This document shows, in pieces, positions 35,290-46,800 of a stretch of 64,000 bases of DNA. The notes beneath the pieces are model-generated. The model was not told where the DNA came from. It saw nothing but the letters and a program-made list of their open reading frames with translations, and did not search any database. The DNA comes from Cylicocyclus nassatus (Eukaryota > Nematoda > Chromadorea > Rhabditida > Strongylidae), in the NCBI GenBank assembly GCA_958299035.1, contig CATQJL010000112.1, positions 12,190,880 to 12,254,879 of the forward strand, read 5' to 3'. Both the position numbers and the translations under genes were made by a program. Position 1 is the first letter of the stretch, and each line of letters begins with the position of its first letter.

Positions 35290-36030
35290 TCATAATCTTT
35301 TGACAGAATTACCCATACCAGACGCAGGCTCGTCCTACTCTAATAAATTCTCGATTTTTGATACTTCCAAAAAATATTGTTCACCAATCTTTTTAGAAAA
35401 GAAACGAGCGTTTGAGGGTTTGAAATATTAGATTCTGATTTTCGGGGTACATCTTGGGACGTCATCAAAAACACGAATTTGTCGATTTGTCATCCAAAAG
35501 TTTACGAATTGGAAACAAGAAACGTTTCTCTGAAAGAGGAGAAAGTGCTGCATCGAATAACACCCGAGCTGCTTGCCGGCTAATGTTCTATGAGTTTTAG
35601 GCTGACAAAATATGGAATTTGATAGCATCAAAAAATAATTCTAAAAATTGTGGAAATTAAGCTTTGGAAGGGGCGAAAATTGTTTTGTGTCCTGCTTTGT
35701 TTGTTCTATTCAAAGATTACGTGGACCTGTCCGGGAAATCAGTACAAGAATTTAAGTAAATAGCGGAACATGACCATGGCAAAAAACCATGACAGCAGTT
35801 TTTGGTAGTTTTCTGGGAGCTCGCTTGTTGTAGTGCAATATAAAAACAATTTTTTGAAAGAGCACGAAAAACTGCATCGGATGCTTCCGGGTTCTTCTCA
35901 GGATGTTTGCTCTGCGAGTTGTGGCACCCATGCAAAAAAAAGCGAAAATACTTTCGGGAAAACCCGGTGTAAAGTTGACTCTTTTACTCTCATAAAACTT
36001 GTTGATAAATTTGTGCATCTTACCTAGGGC
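35290..36030. repeat. Degenerate relative of the 48.3-kb foldback
   Basis: GCTGCATCGAATAACACC, then TGGAATTTGATAGCATC and CTAAAAATTGTGG, parallels 48900-49000. ACCATGGCAAAAAACCATG and GAGCACGAAAAACTGCATCG parallel the other arm. No clean ends remain. Confidence 0.4.
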
Positions 36031-36039
36031 TATTCGAAA

Positions 36040-37240
36040 TGCACGAGATAAAAATAATTCAAGACTGCTTGTTTGGCAGAGCCGAATTGAATGTTTGGTT
36101 TGCTAAATAGCTTCCAGAATTTTCCAGTTTGAAATGCAAAAATTTTGCTAAAAACTAATAAGCTTTTTAGTTAGGGTGAAAGGAAAAATGGCTGTCATTT
36201 GCACATCGACAGGTCCTTAGAGATGAGATTAACAGTTGAGCTGAATTATAATCAAACTAAAACCTTTCCAGGTAGATTATAGAATGGTTGCAGTACACTA
36301 TAGGCCCACTTACAACGAGTAAGTGCCTTTCAGCTCAGTGTCTGATATAAACTCATAGTGTGCTTGCTTCATAAGGAATTAAGATATATGTATATTTGAA
36401 AATCACTTTCAAACAATTTCAGGCATTTTCTAAGTCAAGTTTTTCTTGAAAACTGCCAAATTTTGCGATAGATATATTGTGCTTTCCTTGACTCACTTTC
36501 TCCATAAGTACAGCCAATGGTCAGCTTTTTCATGGCAGCGTTTTGCAAAAAAGTGGTTTAATTTCCTTGGAAATCCATGAAAGAACAAAACAGAAAAATT
36601 TACTTAGGCTTACAGGCCTGTAAAAATTTCAGAAGGCATTCCAAAATTTTCAGAAGGTGCACTTAGCGCCTTTTGTCGATAATCGAACCAAAAAAAAAAT
36701 TCAGGATGTTCAAATATCTTGGAAGGCCTTTAAATTAGTGTTAGAAATTTGCGCTCCCCTCCCCCCCTCCTCTCTCCCTACTGGAAGACAACGCTACATA
36801 AAAGTTCGAGAATTTCTTTAGTAACAAATGTTTGGAGCGTAGCATTACCAAAGGAAGGTGGGAAACTTCAGAAACTCATTGCTTAATCATCTCGTAACAA
36901 TTGTATATTCTTGCCCGGACCGTACTCACTATGGAAACGAGGGAGCTGATCGGTCCGTTCGAAAGCATTATGGTCTGGGCCGGAGTTTATTCTTGGATTT
37001 CTAAGCTACTTTAAATAACAGGAGCTTCCGCTTGGGCAGCGGCTTACCTTAGGCCGTTACATTAGTATCTACGTAAGGTTCAGTTACCCAGATTTCCCTG
37101 AATTATCTTTGAATGAAAGTTTTCCACTTATGTTCTTTCCTCGAATTCATAAAGTTCCTCGTCTGATTTCGGGTGCTTGCAAATTGCCTCCCTCGCTCCT
37201 ACATGGCTATCTGTTCCGCTATTCATTTATGAAAGTTTGA
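36040..37240. other. No supportable gene
   Basis: AT-rich sequence with no long ORF and no recognisable repeat. Confidence 0.4.
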
Positions 37241-37255
37241 GCGTTACCTTAGCTC

Positions 37256-37483
37256 CAGGGCTCGGCATATGTGGCTTGTAAACAAGCTGGATATCGTTTT
37301 TGGGACGAAAAGCAAAGGGGTATCATTTTTGAAGCCAATAAGACACAAAAATTGTGGTGTTTGTGGTTTTTTTAGTCGACGTTTCGTTTTTTGAGTGTGT
37401 TTTCTCACGTTTAGGGTTTAGGTCAAAGGAAATTTCGTAAAAATTCGCGGCCGTCCAAAAAATTCACTTCGTGCCAAGCCGTG
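37256..37483. mobile_element. CAGGGCTCGGCA hAT-like MITE, copy 1
   Basis: Begins CAGGGCTCGGCA and ends with the diverged inverse GTGCCAAGCCGTG. The flanks CTTAGCTC (37248) and CTTAGCTT (37484) agree at 7 of 8 bases. Internally similar to copies at 40370 and 59940. Confidence 0.6.
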
Positions 37484-37985
37484 CTTAGCTTTGCCCGTAT
37501 TCGCTGTAATTTCATTTTTACCGAATGCCATCGTTTTTTCTTACACACCAACAACTGTGCCTAAGACAGCAATGGATTTCGAAGAAACTGAATTCCTATC
37601 CTTACGGAAGACTTGCTCTACAACGAAGATGTGCACGTATATTAACGTTCTAGTTATTTTATGTGGGATTCCTGACTCACTCACTGTTACATCATTTTTA
37701 ACAAATTTGTAAATAAAGTGCTGCTTCAGAACAACTCTGCATAGGAGCGGCCTATTGTTAGATCAAAAACGACTTCTTTTCCCCGTTAGATATTACGTCG
37801 CCATTTTGTCGCTCAATAATTCAAACGCTGCTTTTCGTAGTGCCATATTTCAATTCGTTCAATTCGAGGGAATTGATTTCTGGAAAAAAGAATTTATCAA
37901 GATTTGTTTTAATTCCAGAACGTTTCCCACATCAGACAAACAAGTATAATCGTGGTAGTGCATTGTGACAGAGGTAAATAATATA

Positions 37986-38694
37986 TTAGGTTGTACCGGA
38001 AGTTCTGTCGTTTCATTTTCAAAAATTTGTAACTTCGCAAGATTTCAACGGATTTGCTTGCCTGTAATTTTATTAGAAAGAACAAGTCTTCCGCTTTCAA
38101 ATGCTGTTTTGCTGAGCTTCCGTTTCACATTGGATGCGGAGATATAAATGGAAAACTAAGACCACGTAAGATTTGACCATTTTAAGTTAGGTCACCAAAA
38201 ATCTGGAATGCTGCGGAAAAATCTGAAATAGTTAGTACATATGTTCTTTGACCTACTCTTTGCAAATGTGAAGAATATGTGCTGTTCGGACGTCTCTGTG
38301 AGAAGTTATGATTTTCGCGAAAATTGACAATTTAATTAATTTTGGCGTTTTCCATAGTAAACTCGATCTTCATAAATTCTCACAGAGACTTCCAAACAGC
38401 ACAAACTCTTTACAGTTGCAAAGAGTAGGTCAAAAAACATATGAACTAACTATTTCAGATTTTTCCGCAGCATTCCAGATTTTTGTTGACCTAACTTAAA
38501 ATGGTCAAATCTTACATGGTCTTAGTTTTCCATTTTTATCTCCGCACCCAATGTGAAACAGAAGGTCCGCAAACAGAGTTTGAAAGCGGAAGACTTATTC
38601 TTTCCAATAAAATTTCAGGCAAGCAAATCCGTTGAAACCTTGCGAAGTTACAAATTTTTGATAATGAAACGACAGAACTTTCGGTTTAACCTAA
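37986..38694. mobile_element. Mariner-like foldback, 709 bp, near-perfect hairpin
   Basis: TTAGGTTGTACCGGAAGTTC at the left is mirrored by GAACTTTCGGTTTAACCTAA at the right, with TA on both sides (37984-37985, 38695-38696). Almost the whole length is one inverted repeat; for example, AGACCACGTAAGATTTGACC at 38159 is mirrored by GGTCAAATCTTACATGGTCT near 38504. Arms are about 340 bp. Confidence 0.8.
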
Positions 38695-39104
38695 TATAAT
38701 GTAAGATAATTATAATTCTATCACTTTCCATATAACAACTTTTTCGGTGCAAATGCTGACAATTCATACTTTGATTTTACCTTCTTTTAGCTGATCTCAT
38801 GTTTTTTACAGTAATAATTATTCAAGAGCAAGGCATTATTTGCTCGCCTATCCTGACTTCTTTGTGTTTCTCGATTTTTGAAAATGAGATAAACACACAA
38901 ACATGCATAAGGCTATACCTGAGCAAGCTAGAAATCTATAGAAATTTTTTTGAACAAATTGTTCCCAAAAATGTGCCTACTATTTGATTCTTGATGATTC
39001 CCTTGTCGTGAAATCTTTTGAGGAGGTTTAGGTACCATTTTGTAGAGCTGGCTTCAACTTAGGTTCGTGGAGCGAATTATTCATCCCTTTTCACCACTGT
39101 AGTA

Positions 39105-39377
39105 TTAACACATTGGCGAGCGCTCGACACTCATGGTGTGTCAAGACCAGAATTTTGTTAAAATGACTACTATCCTGAGATAAAATCACTCCATGAGCTT
39201 TTTTGCATTGTGTTCAGGGGTGACCTCTATCTTTTTTGTCAGACTTTCAAATCTACTGTAGGTATACTGTAGATGACAGTAAGCGTAATTATAATTGGAA
39301 AGTGTGGGCTGATCCGTAAAAAGCCTTGATCCTAAAATGCAGACAATTGAAAATCTGCATGGTCGTCAATGTATAAG
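39105..39377. mobile_element. Second piggyBac-like MITE, diverged
   Basis: Begins TTAACACATTGGCGAGC and ends GGTCGTCAATGTATAA. It shares CTACTGTAGGTATACTGTAG with the copy at 32849-33169. The right TTAA has mutated. Confidence 0.5.
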
Positions 39378-39556
39378 GTAGGAACTTGCAGCATATGGTG
39401 CCCGAGAATGGCTGTTACTCGTACATCGCCGATTATTGAAGACAAAGCGTATCTGAGGGTTGAGTCAGGATCAAACGAGAGGATGTATCTTGTTAAATCG
39501 CAAAGAGGTTGCAGTACGCTATATTGCACTACAGTTGTGACAGTGGAATGTGAAAA

Positions 39557-39652
39557 ATTTCGGCGAATTCGCCGAATTCGCCGAATTCGCCAAATTCGCC
39601 GATGTCGCCGAATTCGCCGATGTCGCTGAATTCGCCGATGTCGCCGATGTAC
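39557..39652 (+). repeat. Nine-base minisatellite (CGCCGAATT)n
   Basis: About ten units of TTCGCCGAA and variants (GATGTCGCC), inverted-symmetric within each unit. ORFs on both strands (Glu-Phe-Ala, Arg-Arg-Ile repeats) are by-products. Confidence 0.9.
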
Positions 39653-40369
39653 TTGTAAAGAGCCAGCAGACATCAGGTTTAGTATATTTAGCGAGAAGTG
39701 CAAAAAGCGTTTGTTTTATGAAGATTCTAATTGTAGGTTCAAACTAGCTATATAGTACAGCTTTTAAATTACTCCACCAGCTCTGTAAAGATTTCCATTG
39801 CTGCGGTGCGATTTGTTCAATAAACATTCGCAGGTATTTTCTGATCCCATATTTTTCCACAAGTCGAAAAGCGATTAATGTGATTTTGTGCTTCTCTAAT
39901 TACCAAGTCCGCAGATTAGCCAAGTGCTTCGTCAGTGTTGCCAATAGCTCCAATGAAAGTAACTTTATCACACTCTTTAATAAACAAAAAATCTTTATAT
40001 GAACTTGTATTAAAATTTTTTTACAGGTTTTCCGGCCGAAAAACCGAAAGCATCCCAAAGGCATTTTTGGATGGAATGAACAACGCCATGCCAGCTCATT
40101 CGCGTTTCGTTTTTCCCGCTCCCGCCCCCGCTCCCTCCTTCTCTCCCCTCCCCTCTGATCGACACTGTCAGGCGCTACAGTTCAGGCAATGATCTACTCA
40201 ACAATCAGATCACAATATCTTTCAAAAAGAGTTGAATTAATGTGCGATATGGATATTAATTTTACCACCAGCCTCTGGCATTTTCTGGTCTATAGTGAAA
40301 AGCGCAAAGAATTAGGCCTTTTGTGGAAGTATAGGTTGAGAGGCCTGCTTTTTAATTTGAAGCTCCAGA

Positions 40370-40628
40370 CAGGGCTCGGCACGAGATGGCTAGATGAAAA
40401 TCGAAAAAACGAAGTCCCCCTTGACTTTTGGGAATTTTTACGAAGTCCCCTTTGACCCTCAACCATATTTCCTCTAAAAAACTAAAAAAATCTCCAAAAA
40501 ACAAAACGTCGACTAAAAAAACGTCGCCAATTTGCGTATGTCTTCGGCCACAAAAACGAAACCCCCTTTGCTTTTTGTCCCAAAAACGGTATCCAGCTTG
40601 CTTGTAAGCCACCTCGTGCCGAGCGCTG
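40370..40628. mobile_element. CAGGGCTCGGCA hAT-like MITE, copy 2, perfect duplication
   Basis: Begins CAGGGCTCGGCACGAG and ends CTCGTGCCGAGCGCTG. GCTCCAGA lies on both sides (40362-40369 and 40629-40636), an exact 8-bp target duplication. 259 bp, 0.2 kb downstream of gene B. Confidence 0.75.
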
Positions 40629-40793
40629 GCTCCAGATGATAGCGATTGCTGTTCGCGATTTGCAAGAAAAATCAAAGTTCTTTGCCCCAATCACGTGCAG
40701 CTCCCTTCGCTTTCCTATAGATATTCTTTTTTTCTTTTTAGCTCATATAATTTTTTAGTGGACACTGTATTTTGCATTACATTTCAACCAAAC

Positions 40794-40799
40794 TTTATT
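40794..40799 (-). promoter_or_regulatory. Polyadenylation signal of gene B
   Basis: AATAAA on the minus strand, 45 bases beyond the gene B stop codon, in sequence homologous to the gene A 3' end. Confidence 0.6.
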
Positions 40800-40843
40800 G
40801 CATAGATCACTGAAATATTGGAAACCGTCACAAGCTAATCAAG

Positions 40844-43800
40844 TCATGTTGAAAAAGACGTTGGTCTGAGCATCATTCTGCTTGAGATAGGATGAATGAT
40901 ATCATTTATTCCACTCATGGTCCAAAACATACCTGGAATTGAAGAATCACTAGATACTGGAAGAAGTTGATAGGGAAGAAAGTGCTCCGCTTTGTTCGAA
41001 AAAAAATCGAAATATCTCTCACCGTATCCGTTCGCTTCAGCAAAATCGTAATCTCCATTTAGTGACGTAAGAGCACAATTGCGTAACCACCATCCCCTGA
41101 AAATGTAGTGTTTCCAGACTGTTGATGTCACACCCACCACGAAATTATTACTGACAGATTTATAATCCTCTCAATTTCAAGGCATATAAAAATACAGTTT
41201 TGAAAAGCTGAGCTGTAGAGTCAAAATTTCAATAAAAAGTGATATATCAAAGTGTACTGTAGGTTCCTCATCATAATCAATGAAATCCTTCCGTTCTTAT
41301 TGTTAGTCACATTATCTGTAGCGGCCAACAAGCAAGTCATTAGCGACCAAAAAGTAGGAAAAAGTTTTTCTTTTGAGAATGCTCGCCACGTATTCTGTAG
41401 ATCTCTTTAGCGTGGGCTTTGGCTATGAATTTGGTAAAAAGCCTCTCTTTGCGAACGGGTAGTTTATAACATGCAAAAAAGAATTGTTGAAATACACTAT
41501 ACAAAGTCCTCCAAAAAAGGAATTTTGCAGAAAACTTAATGGAGGAGCGGCTTCTCAGGAAAAAGCGCCCCGAAATGCGCCAACGAAAACCCGGACTTAT
41601 TCTGTAAAATATAAACACACTAACCCCATTTTGAATTTCCACGCACAGTCCAGTTCAGGATCATTGACGCGGTCAATCGTAGAGAATTCTGCGCCGACAG
41701 AATACATCAAAGCATTCCTAAACAAATGTATCCACATTAGTCTACAGTCACTGGCATTGCAATACAAGAAATATATAAGTATTACCACATACTGTTGCCC
41801 TGTCCTTTGTTATCGACATACAAGTCTGTCAGTTGATACTTGGACGATTCTCCTGCTACCTGAATTTCAAATTTTGCTTAAACGAAAGAAATTTTTACAA
41901 ATACCATGCGAAATTGGAACCACAGACCACAGAGGCTCCGTAGGAAAGGAATCTTTAGTAGGAACTGCAGTGAGCCAGTATTAGCCAACTCATTTTTCTT
42001 TGAATTTCCAGTATATATAATTTCACTTGTTTGAATTTGGGGACTGAGAATGGGAGAGACGACATTAGGTCGCCGAAAGGGTAGGCCCGGATAATTGCCA
42101 TAAACCGCGCGCCTCTACACATTACCAGTTGCTAGTTTTTCGCGGGGGGGGGGAGCCTATTAGCGACCTAATTCCTCTACCTAAAAAAAAAGTGCGCTTG
42201 GCTCTTTCCGAGATGAAAAATTGCCTTTTGTAGAAGAAACGTGTTGAAGGGTTCGAAAACTTTGGTTCAAAACGTTGTAAACGAGTGCAGCAGGACAAGT
42301 CAGAAAAAATCCATGTAAGTTAAGGTCACTTACTGCAAAGAGTATGAGCGTCTTTTCTGTACCTAAACATTTCCCACTTTCGCAGAACTCAATATGATAA
42401 ATGACAAGCTGGGCTGAATTAGTAAGCAAATTGACACAATTCCGCAAATATTTGCGCTCTGGCTAAATGTATCCTAGTAACTTCACAACAATGCTTCCTC
42501 ATCCTAGTAACTCCAGTTACTATGATGAGGAAGCAAAGTTGCGTTAGATGCATCTATTTATTTACAGGGTGTCCCAAAAGTCTTTAAGTAACTTCCCAAC
42601 GTATTTAGTAATTTTGTTAGTATTCCTCGCTTATCAGTCAAATTTTGCGTGTGAATACCTCGTCGAATTTTAGTCCTCGCGAAAATCATACCGTTTGCGC
42701 TGTACATTCTCAGGATACTGTTCTTGGAGCAAACAGTACTACGATTTGGAGGACGACCCAACTAAACGTACCCTTCTTTCGAACATCTATAGCTGTTTTG
42801 CTTTCGAAGCTCTTGCGGAATCTTAAACTACTTATTGTAGAGCTAGTTTAACTCTACGTTTACGGTGCAAAACAATTCAGTAGTGTTTGTTCGTTAAGGT
42901 AGGATTAAGATAGGAACACTCAAAATAGTGTCGTGTCAGTAAGAAAAAGAAGTTTCCGGAAACAAAAATCCGAGAAAGCAAAAAACTTCACACCAATTCC
43001 GTTTAAGTCACTTATTCTGGCTGTAACCTCTGCATTTTTTACGCATCATTTCAAAGTCAATCCATGTACACCATAATTGCTGTTTTCTTGACATACTCAA
43101 GAACTTGATGGCTACATTTTGACACTTTTGTTAAATTTCACAGACGCGCTTCTCAGGTCATCGTGCTTCTAATCGCTGGCTCAAAGGCCTTTGACTTTTC
43201 TCTGTTATTAACATGGAAAGCAAGGCTTGCTCTGTTCCAAACTAAATTTTGTGCAATCTGGAACGCTTGTTTCTGAAGGTGTGAGACATTTTCGACGTCA
43301 ACTACCTCTCTGCCACGGTGCATGCGTTCCGCAAGAGTGTGAGGGACTGTGTGAAGGCCAAATGAGAGTTTTTCGAAATCTGAGTGTACCTTGTCATTTT
43401 ATAGGTTATTCACATAATTCCCTTTAAATTTCATGTGTCAATGTTGCTTCGCACAGTTGCAGCTGAAAGAAATACTAGGCTCAAAGACTTTTGGGACCAG
43501 GGTCAAGCTTGATGCGACTGTTGCGACGGGGGGCTATATCAGTGCAAAATTTGGTGTTATTTTTTCATCTGCGGATTTTCTCATGATTTTATGTATGATT
43601 GCGAAAAATGAGAAAGTGGGATCGTATCTGTCCCTCATCTAAATTTCTCCGGAGCTATTGGAGATTGTTAGCTGCAAACTTGGTGTAATACGAGGCCATC
43701 TCTCTACTTCTTATCACAAGAATTTCAGGCTGTTTCATAACTTCTCCGATGAGATACAAAATTTCAAGCTCAAAAATCCACTTTTTGCTTTTTAGGATTG

Positions 43801-46800
43801 CATCTAAATTTGCGAGAGTCGCATCTAGACTATTCGAGCTTTGCTCCTCAATGGCTGAAAGTTTTTCATGGATGGTATGGGCACTGTACTACAAAGCCTG
43901 TTCATTTCAGCCTCTCGGCCTTTCCCTGCCTTTAGTTACGCATTTTCAAAATACCGTGCTCATGCACGTTTTTGACATCTTTCTGGATGGCGCTAAAACA
44001 GTTTTTTTTTTGCACGGAAATCTGCGCGAAAAGTAGGAAGTAAGCCTTTTAGTCGAAAACATATTTTACGCTTCAAAGATATCGTTTTTTCCCTTTCAAA
44101 AAAATGGTGTCGCGTACCGAATTTGCTGGCCAGAAGTACGCTCGAAAATTCAAAAAAAAAACTGCAGAAACCCAAACATTATTGAAGGTGTGTATGCGTG
44201 CCAGAGATGTTGCACGTATACCCCTTGGCTCAGAAATTCTGTTTCCGAAGCCCCACTGAAGTCTCACACACTCGACAACATCCCATATCTTTTACCAACG
44301 TGACCGCCAATAATTTGTAAATCTTAGAGTAAAGCTTGATTATCATTCAGATCGGAATCAATGTTCTGCTTTGTCAGATAATGTCCTTTTCATTCATATT
44401 TTCCCAACCACAATATTCATAGCCAAATCTTCGTGGAATTTTACTACATACCCAATCTACGCAGAATTATTTGTGAGTTGGTTTTTGAATGGCGAAGCAT
44501 TACTTGCATTATTTCCCATTTTGTAATTAGCTATCTATTTCTGTCCTATGATTTTAATTAAGGTCCATTGGCAGACATCTTTTGATGATTGACATTTATT
44601 TATGCAAGTTACGCAAAAGAAAGTGGGAGGGGTAGGTGGGAGGGGAGGGGGTATGTGGGAGGGGGGGGGGGGGGTAGATGAGGAGGGGGTTGTACGGATA
44701 GGTACCTTCAAAGGGGGGGGGTGGTAGAAGAGGGTCTAGGATCGCATGAGCACGCTCAACCCTGTTTGGGACACCCTGTAGCTGCTCTTTTGCAATATTT
44801 GCCCCCCCCCCCCCCCCCCAGCTTAGCGGGAAAAACAAAACTTTGCGGAAGGCCAAATAATGGGTTAGATAGGTTTTCGGTTTTTGCACGACCTGCATGA
44901 CTCCGAGTCTATTCGGAAAGAATTTATAATAGCACGTACTAACGAGGGAGGACACAAAGCCGAATTAGCCGATCACTACAAACTGCATACCATTAGTGAA
45001 AGCTTGTTACGTTGATTTCAAATTCGCCTTCCTGTTTACAGAGCATGTTTGGGGAAGAAATTATGGGCATTTTTGGAGTCAATATGAATTAACGGCCGGG
45101 ATAAAATCAGTCGCTAGGGAATCTCTAGACCGTAAATGAAGCAGCGGCTCGTGTCAGGACACTTCGTACAATAATCCTTCTGTCTACTACGCAGTACTTC
45201 CTATTTCTCTCTTTGACATCTAGGAAGGCTGTAACGATAGATTTTACCTCGGACCTTGATCTATTTTTTACCTGTAAAAAGCTCAAAACTTCTTTATGAA
45301 AAGAGCTCTGCAGAGAAAAAAAGCAAATTTGTACGAGACCCTCCTTGAAAAAAATGGCAGAAGACTTTGATCAAACTTCGGTTTTGTTGCGTTTAGCAAA
45401 ATTTCTGCACCTGCAAAAAATGCCTAGCAGGCCGTAAGTTTCACGCCATGCTCCTTCCAACTCGACACTTTGATTGAACATTCGTCGAAATGATCGGAGC
45501 AGATTACAGGAAATCTGGTTTTTGGTATCTTTCCTCGAAAATCATTACTTTTGAATTAAGAGATAGATTTACACACTTTTTACCTGAGCAACTCATGACA
45601 CTTTCAATAGCCCCCTTATAATAAGCGAAGCTTTCGAATAAAATCAAAATTTGAGCGATTGTTGTCTGTCCCTCCTATCCATGCCATATATCAGGTTGTC
45701 CCATAAGTTCCATCCGTTTAAATTTCGACCGCAATAAGTCATACACTTCTCGTTTCTAAATAGGTTGCAAGGTACCGTTCGATATAGCAAAGCAAGCTCA
45801 ACAAGACGGCTATCTTGATTTTGCACCATCTCTGATCCATCTCGAGATTCAAGCCGAAAATCAAAAAGATTCAATTGCCTGAAAAATCGAGAAAAATCAT
45901 AACTTCGTTTAAAAAAATCCTACGAAAATTCTAACTTGCTTTCGTAAACACTATCCATCCAAGACATTTATATACGCCTTTGCCGTATTTTTTCCTCGGT
46001 TAGGAATTAAGAAAACGAAGATTTTTTTGCTTTTGCCAAAATGATGCTGTGCTGTCCCTACATAGATAGCTGTATACTACTAGCCTGTAGAAGTACAAAG
46101 AAGAAATTTTCAGTATAAGCTTTAGTTCTTGAGAAGTATCGAATATAGCTTGCCTTACGCTTACGCTAAAATCCACATTTCTCGGAAAATAATGCTTGTA
46201 AGGAGCTGAAAATTTACATTTGTGCTTCTGCAGGCTAGTAGTATACAACTATCTATGTAGGGACAGCACAGCATCATTTTGGCAAAAGCATGAAAACCTT
46301 CGTTTTCTTAATTTCTAACCGAGGAAAAAATACGGCAACGGCGCATATAAATGTCTTGGATGGACAGTGTTTCGGAGCAAGTTAGAGTTTTTGTAGGATT
46401 TTTTAAAAGAAAGTTATGATTTTTTCTCGATTTTTTGAGCAGTTGATTTTTTTAGTTTTCGGCTTGAATGTCGAGATGGATCAGAGCTAGTGCAAAAGCA
46501 AGATAGCCGTTTTGTAGAGCTTGTTTTGCTCTATCGAACATACCTTGAAACTTATCTAGAAACAAGAAGTTCATGATTTATTGCGATTGAAAATTAAGAC
46601 GGACGGAACTTATGGGACAGCCTGATATTAGGTTATAAAGAAAGTTCTGCCAATTCCTCTCTTCAATACCAAAAATGAATGCTAATGCAAAGGGCTGGTT
46701 TGGAATGTGTTATTAGTGTGCGAAGGCCCTAGCTACCTAACACGCTATTCAGCTCGAAAAAATGGCGATCAACTGAGAAGAGCCCAAAAAAGGAAATTCG

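Noticed and set aside
39332..39747. ORFs with Arg-Arg-Ile and Ala-Glu-Phe repeats
   Set aside because: Produced by the nine-base minisatellite.
42565..44778. Mariner transposase gene inside the 2.2-kb element
   Set aside because: No mariner catalytic or helix motif found in any frame.
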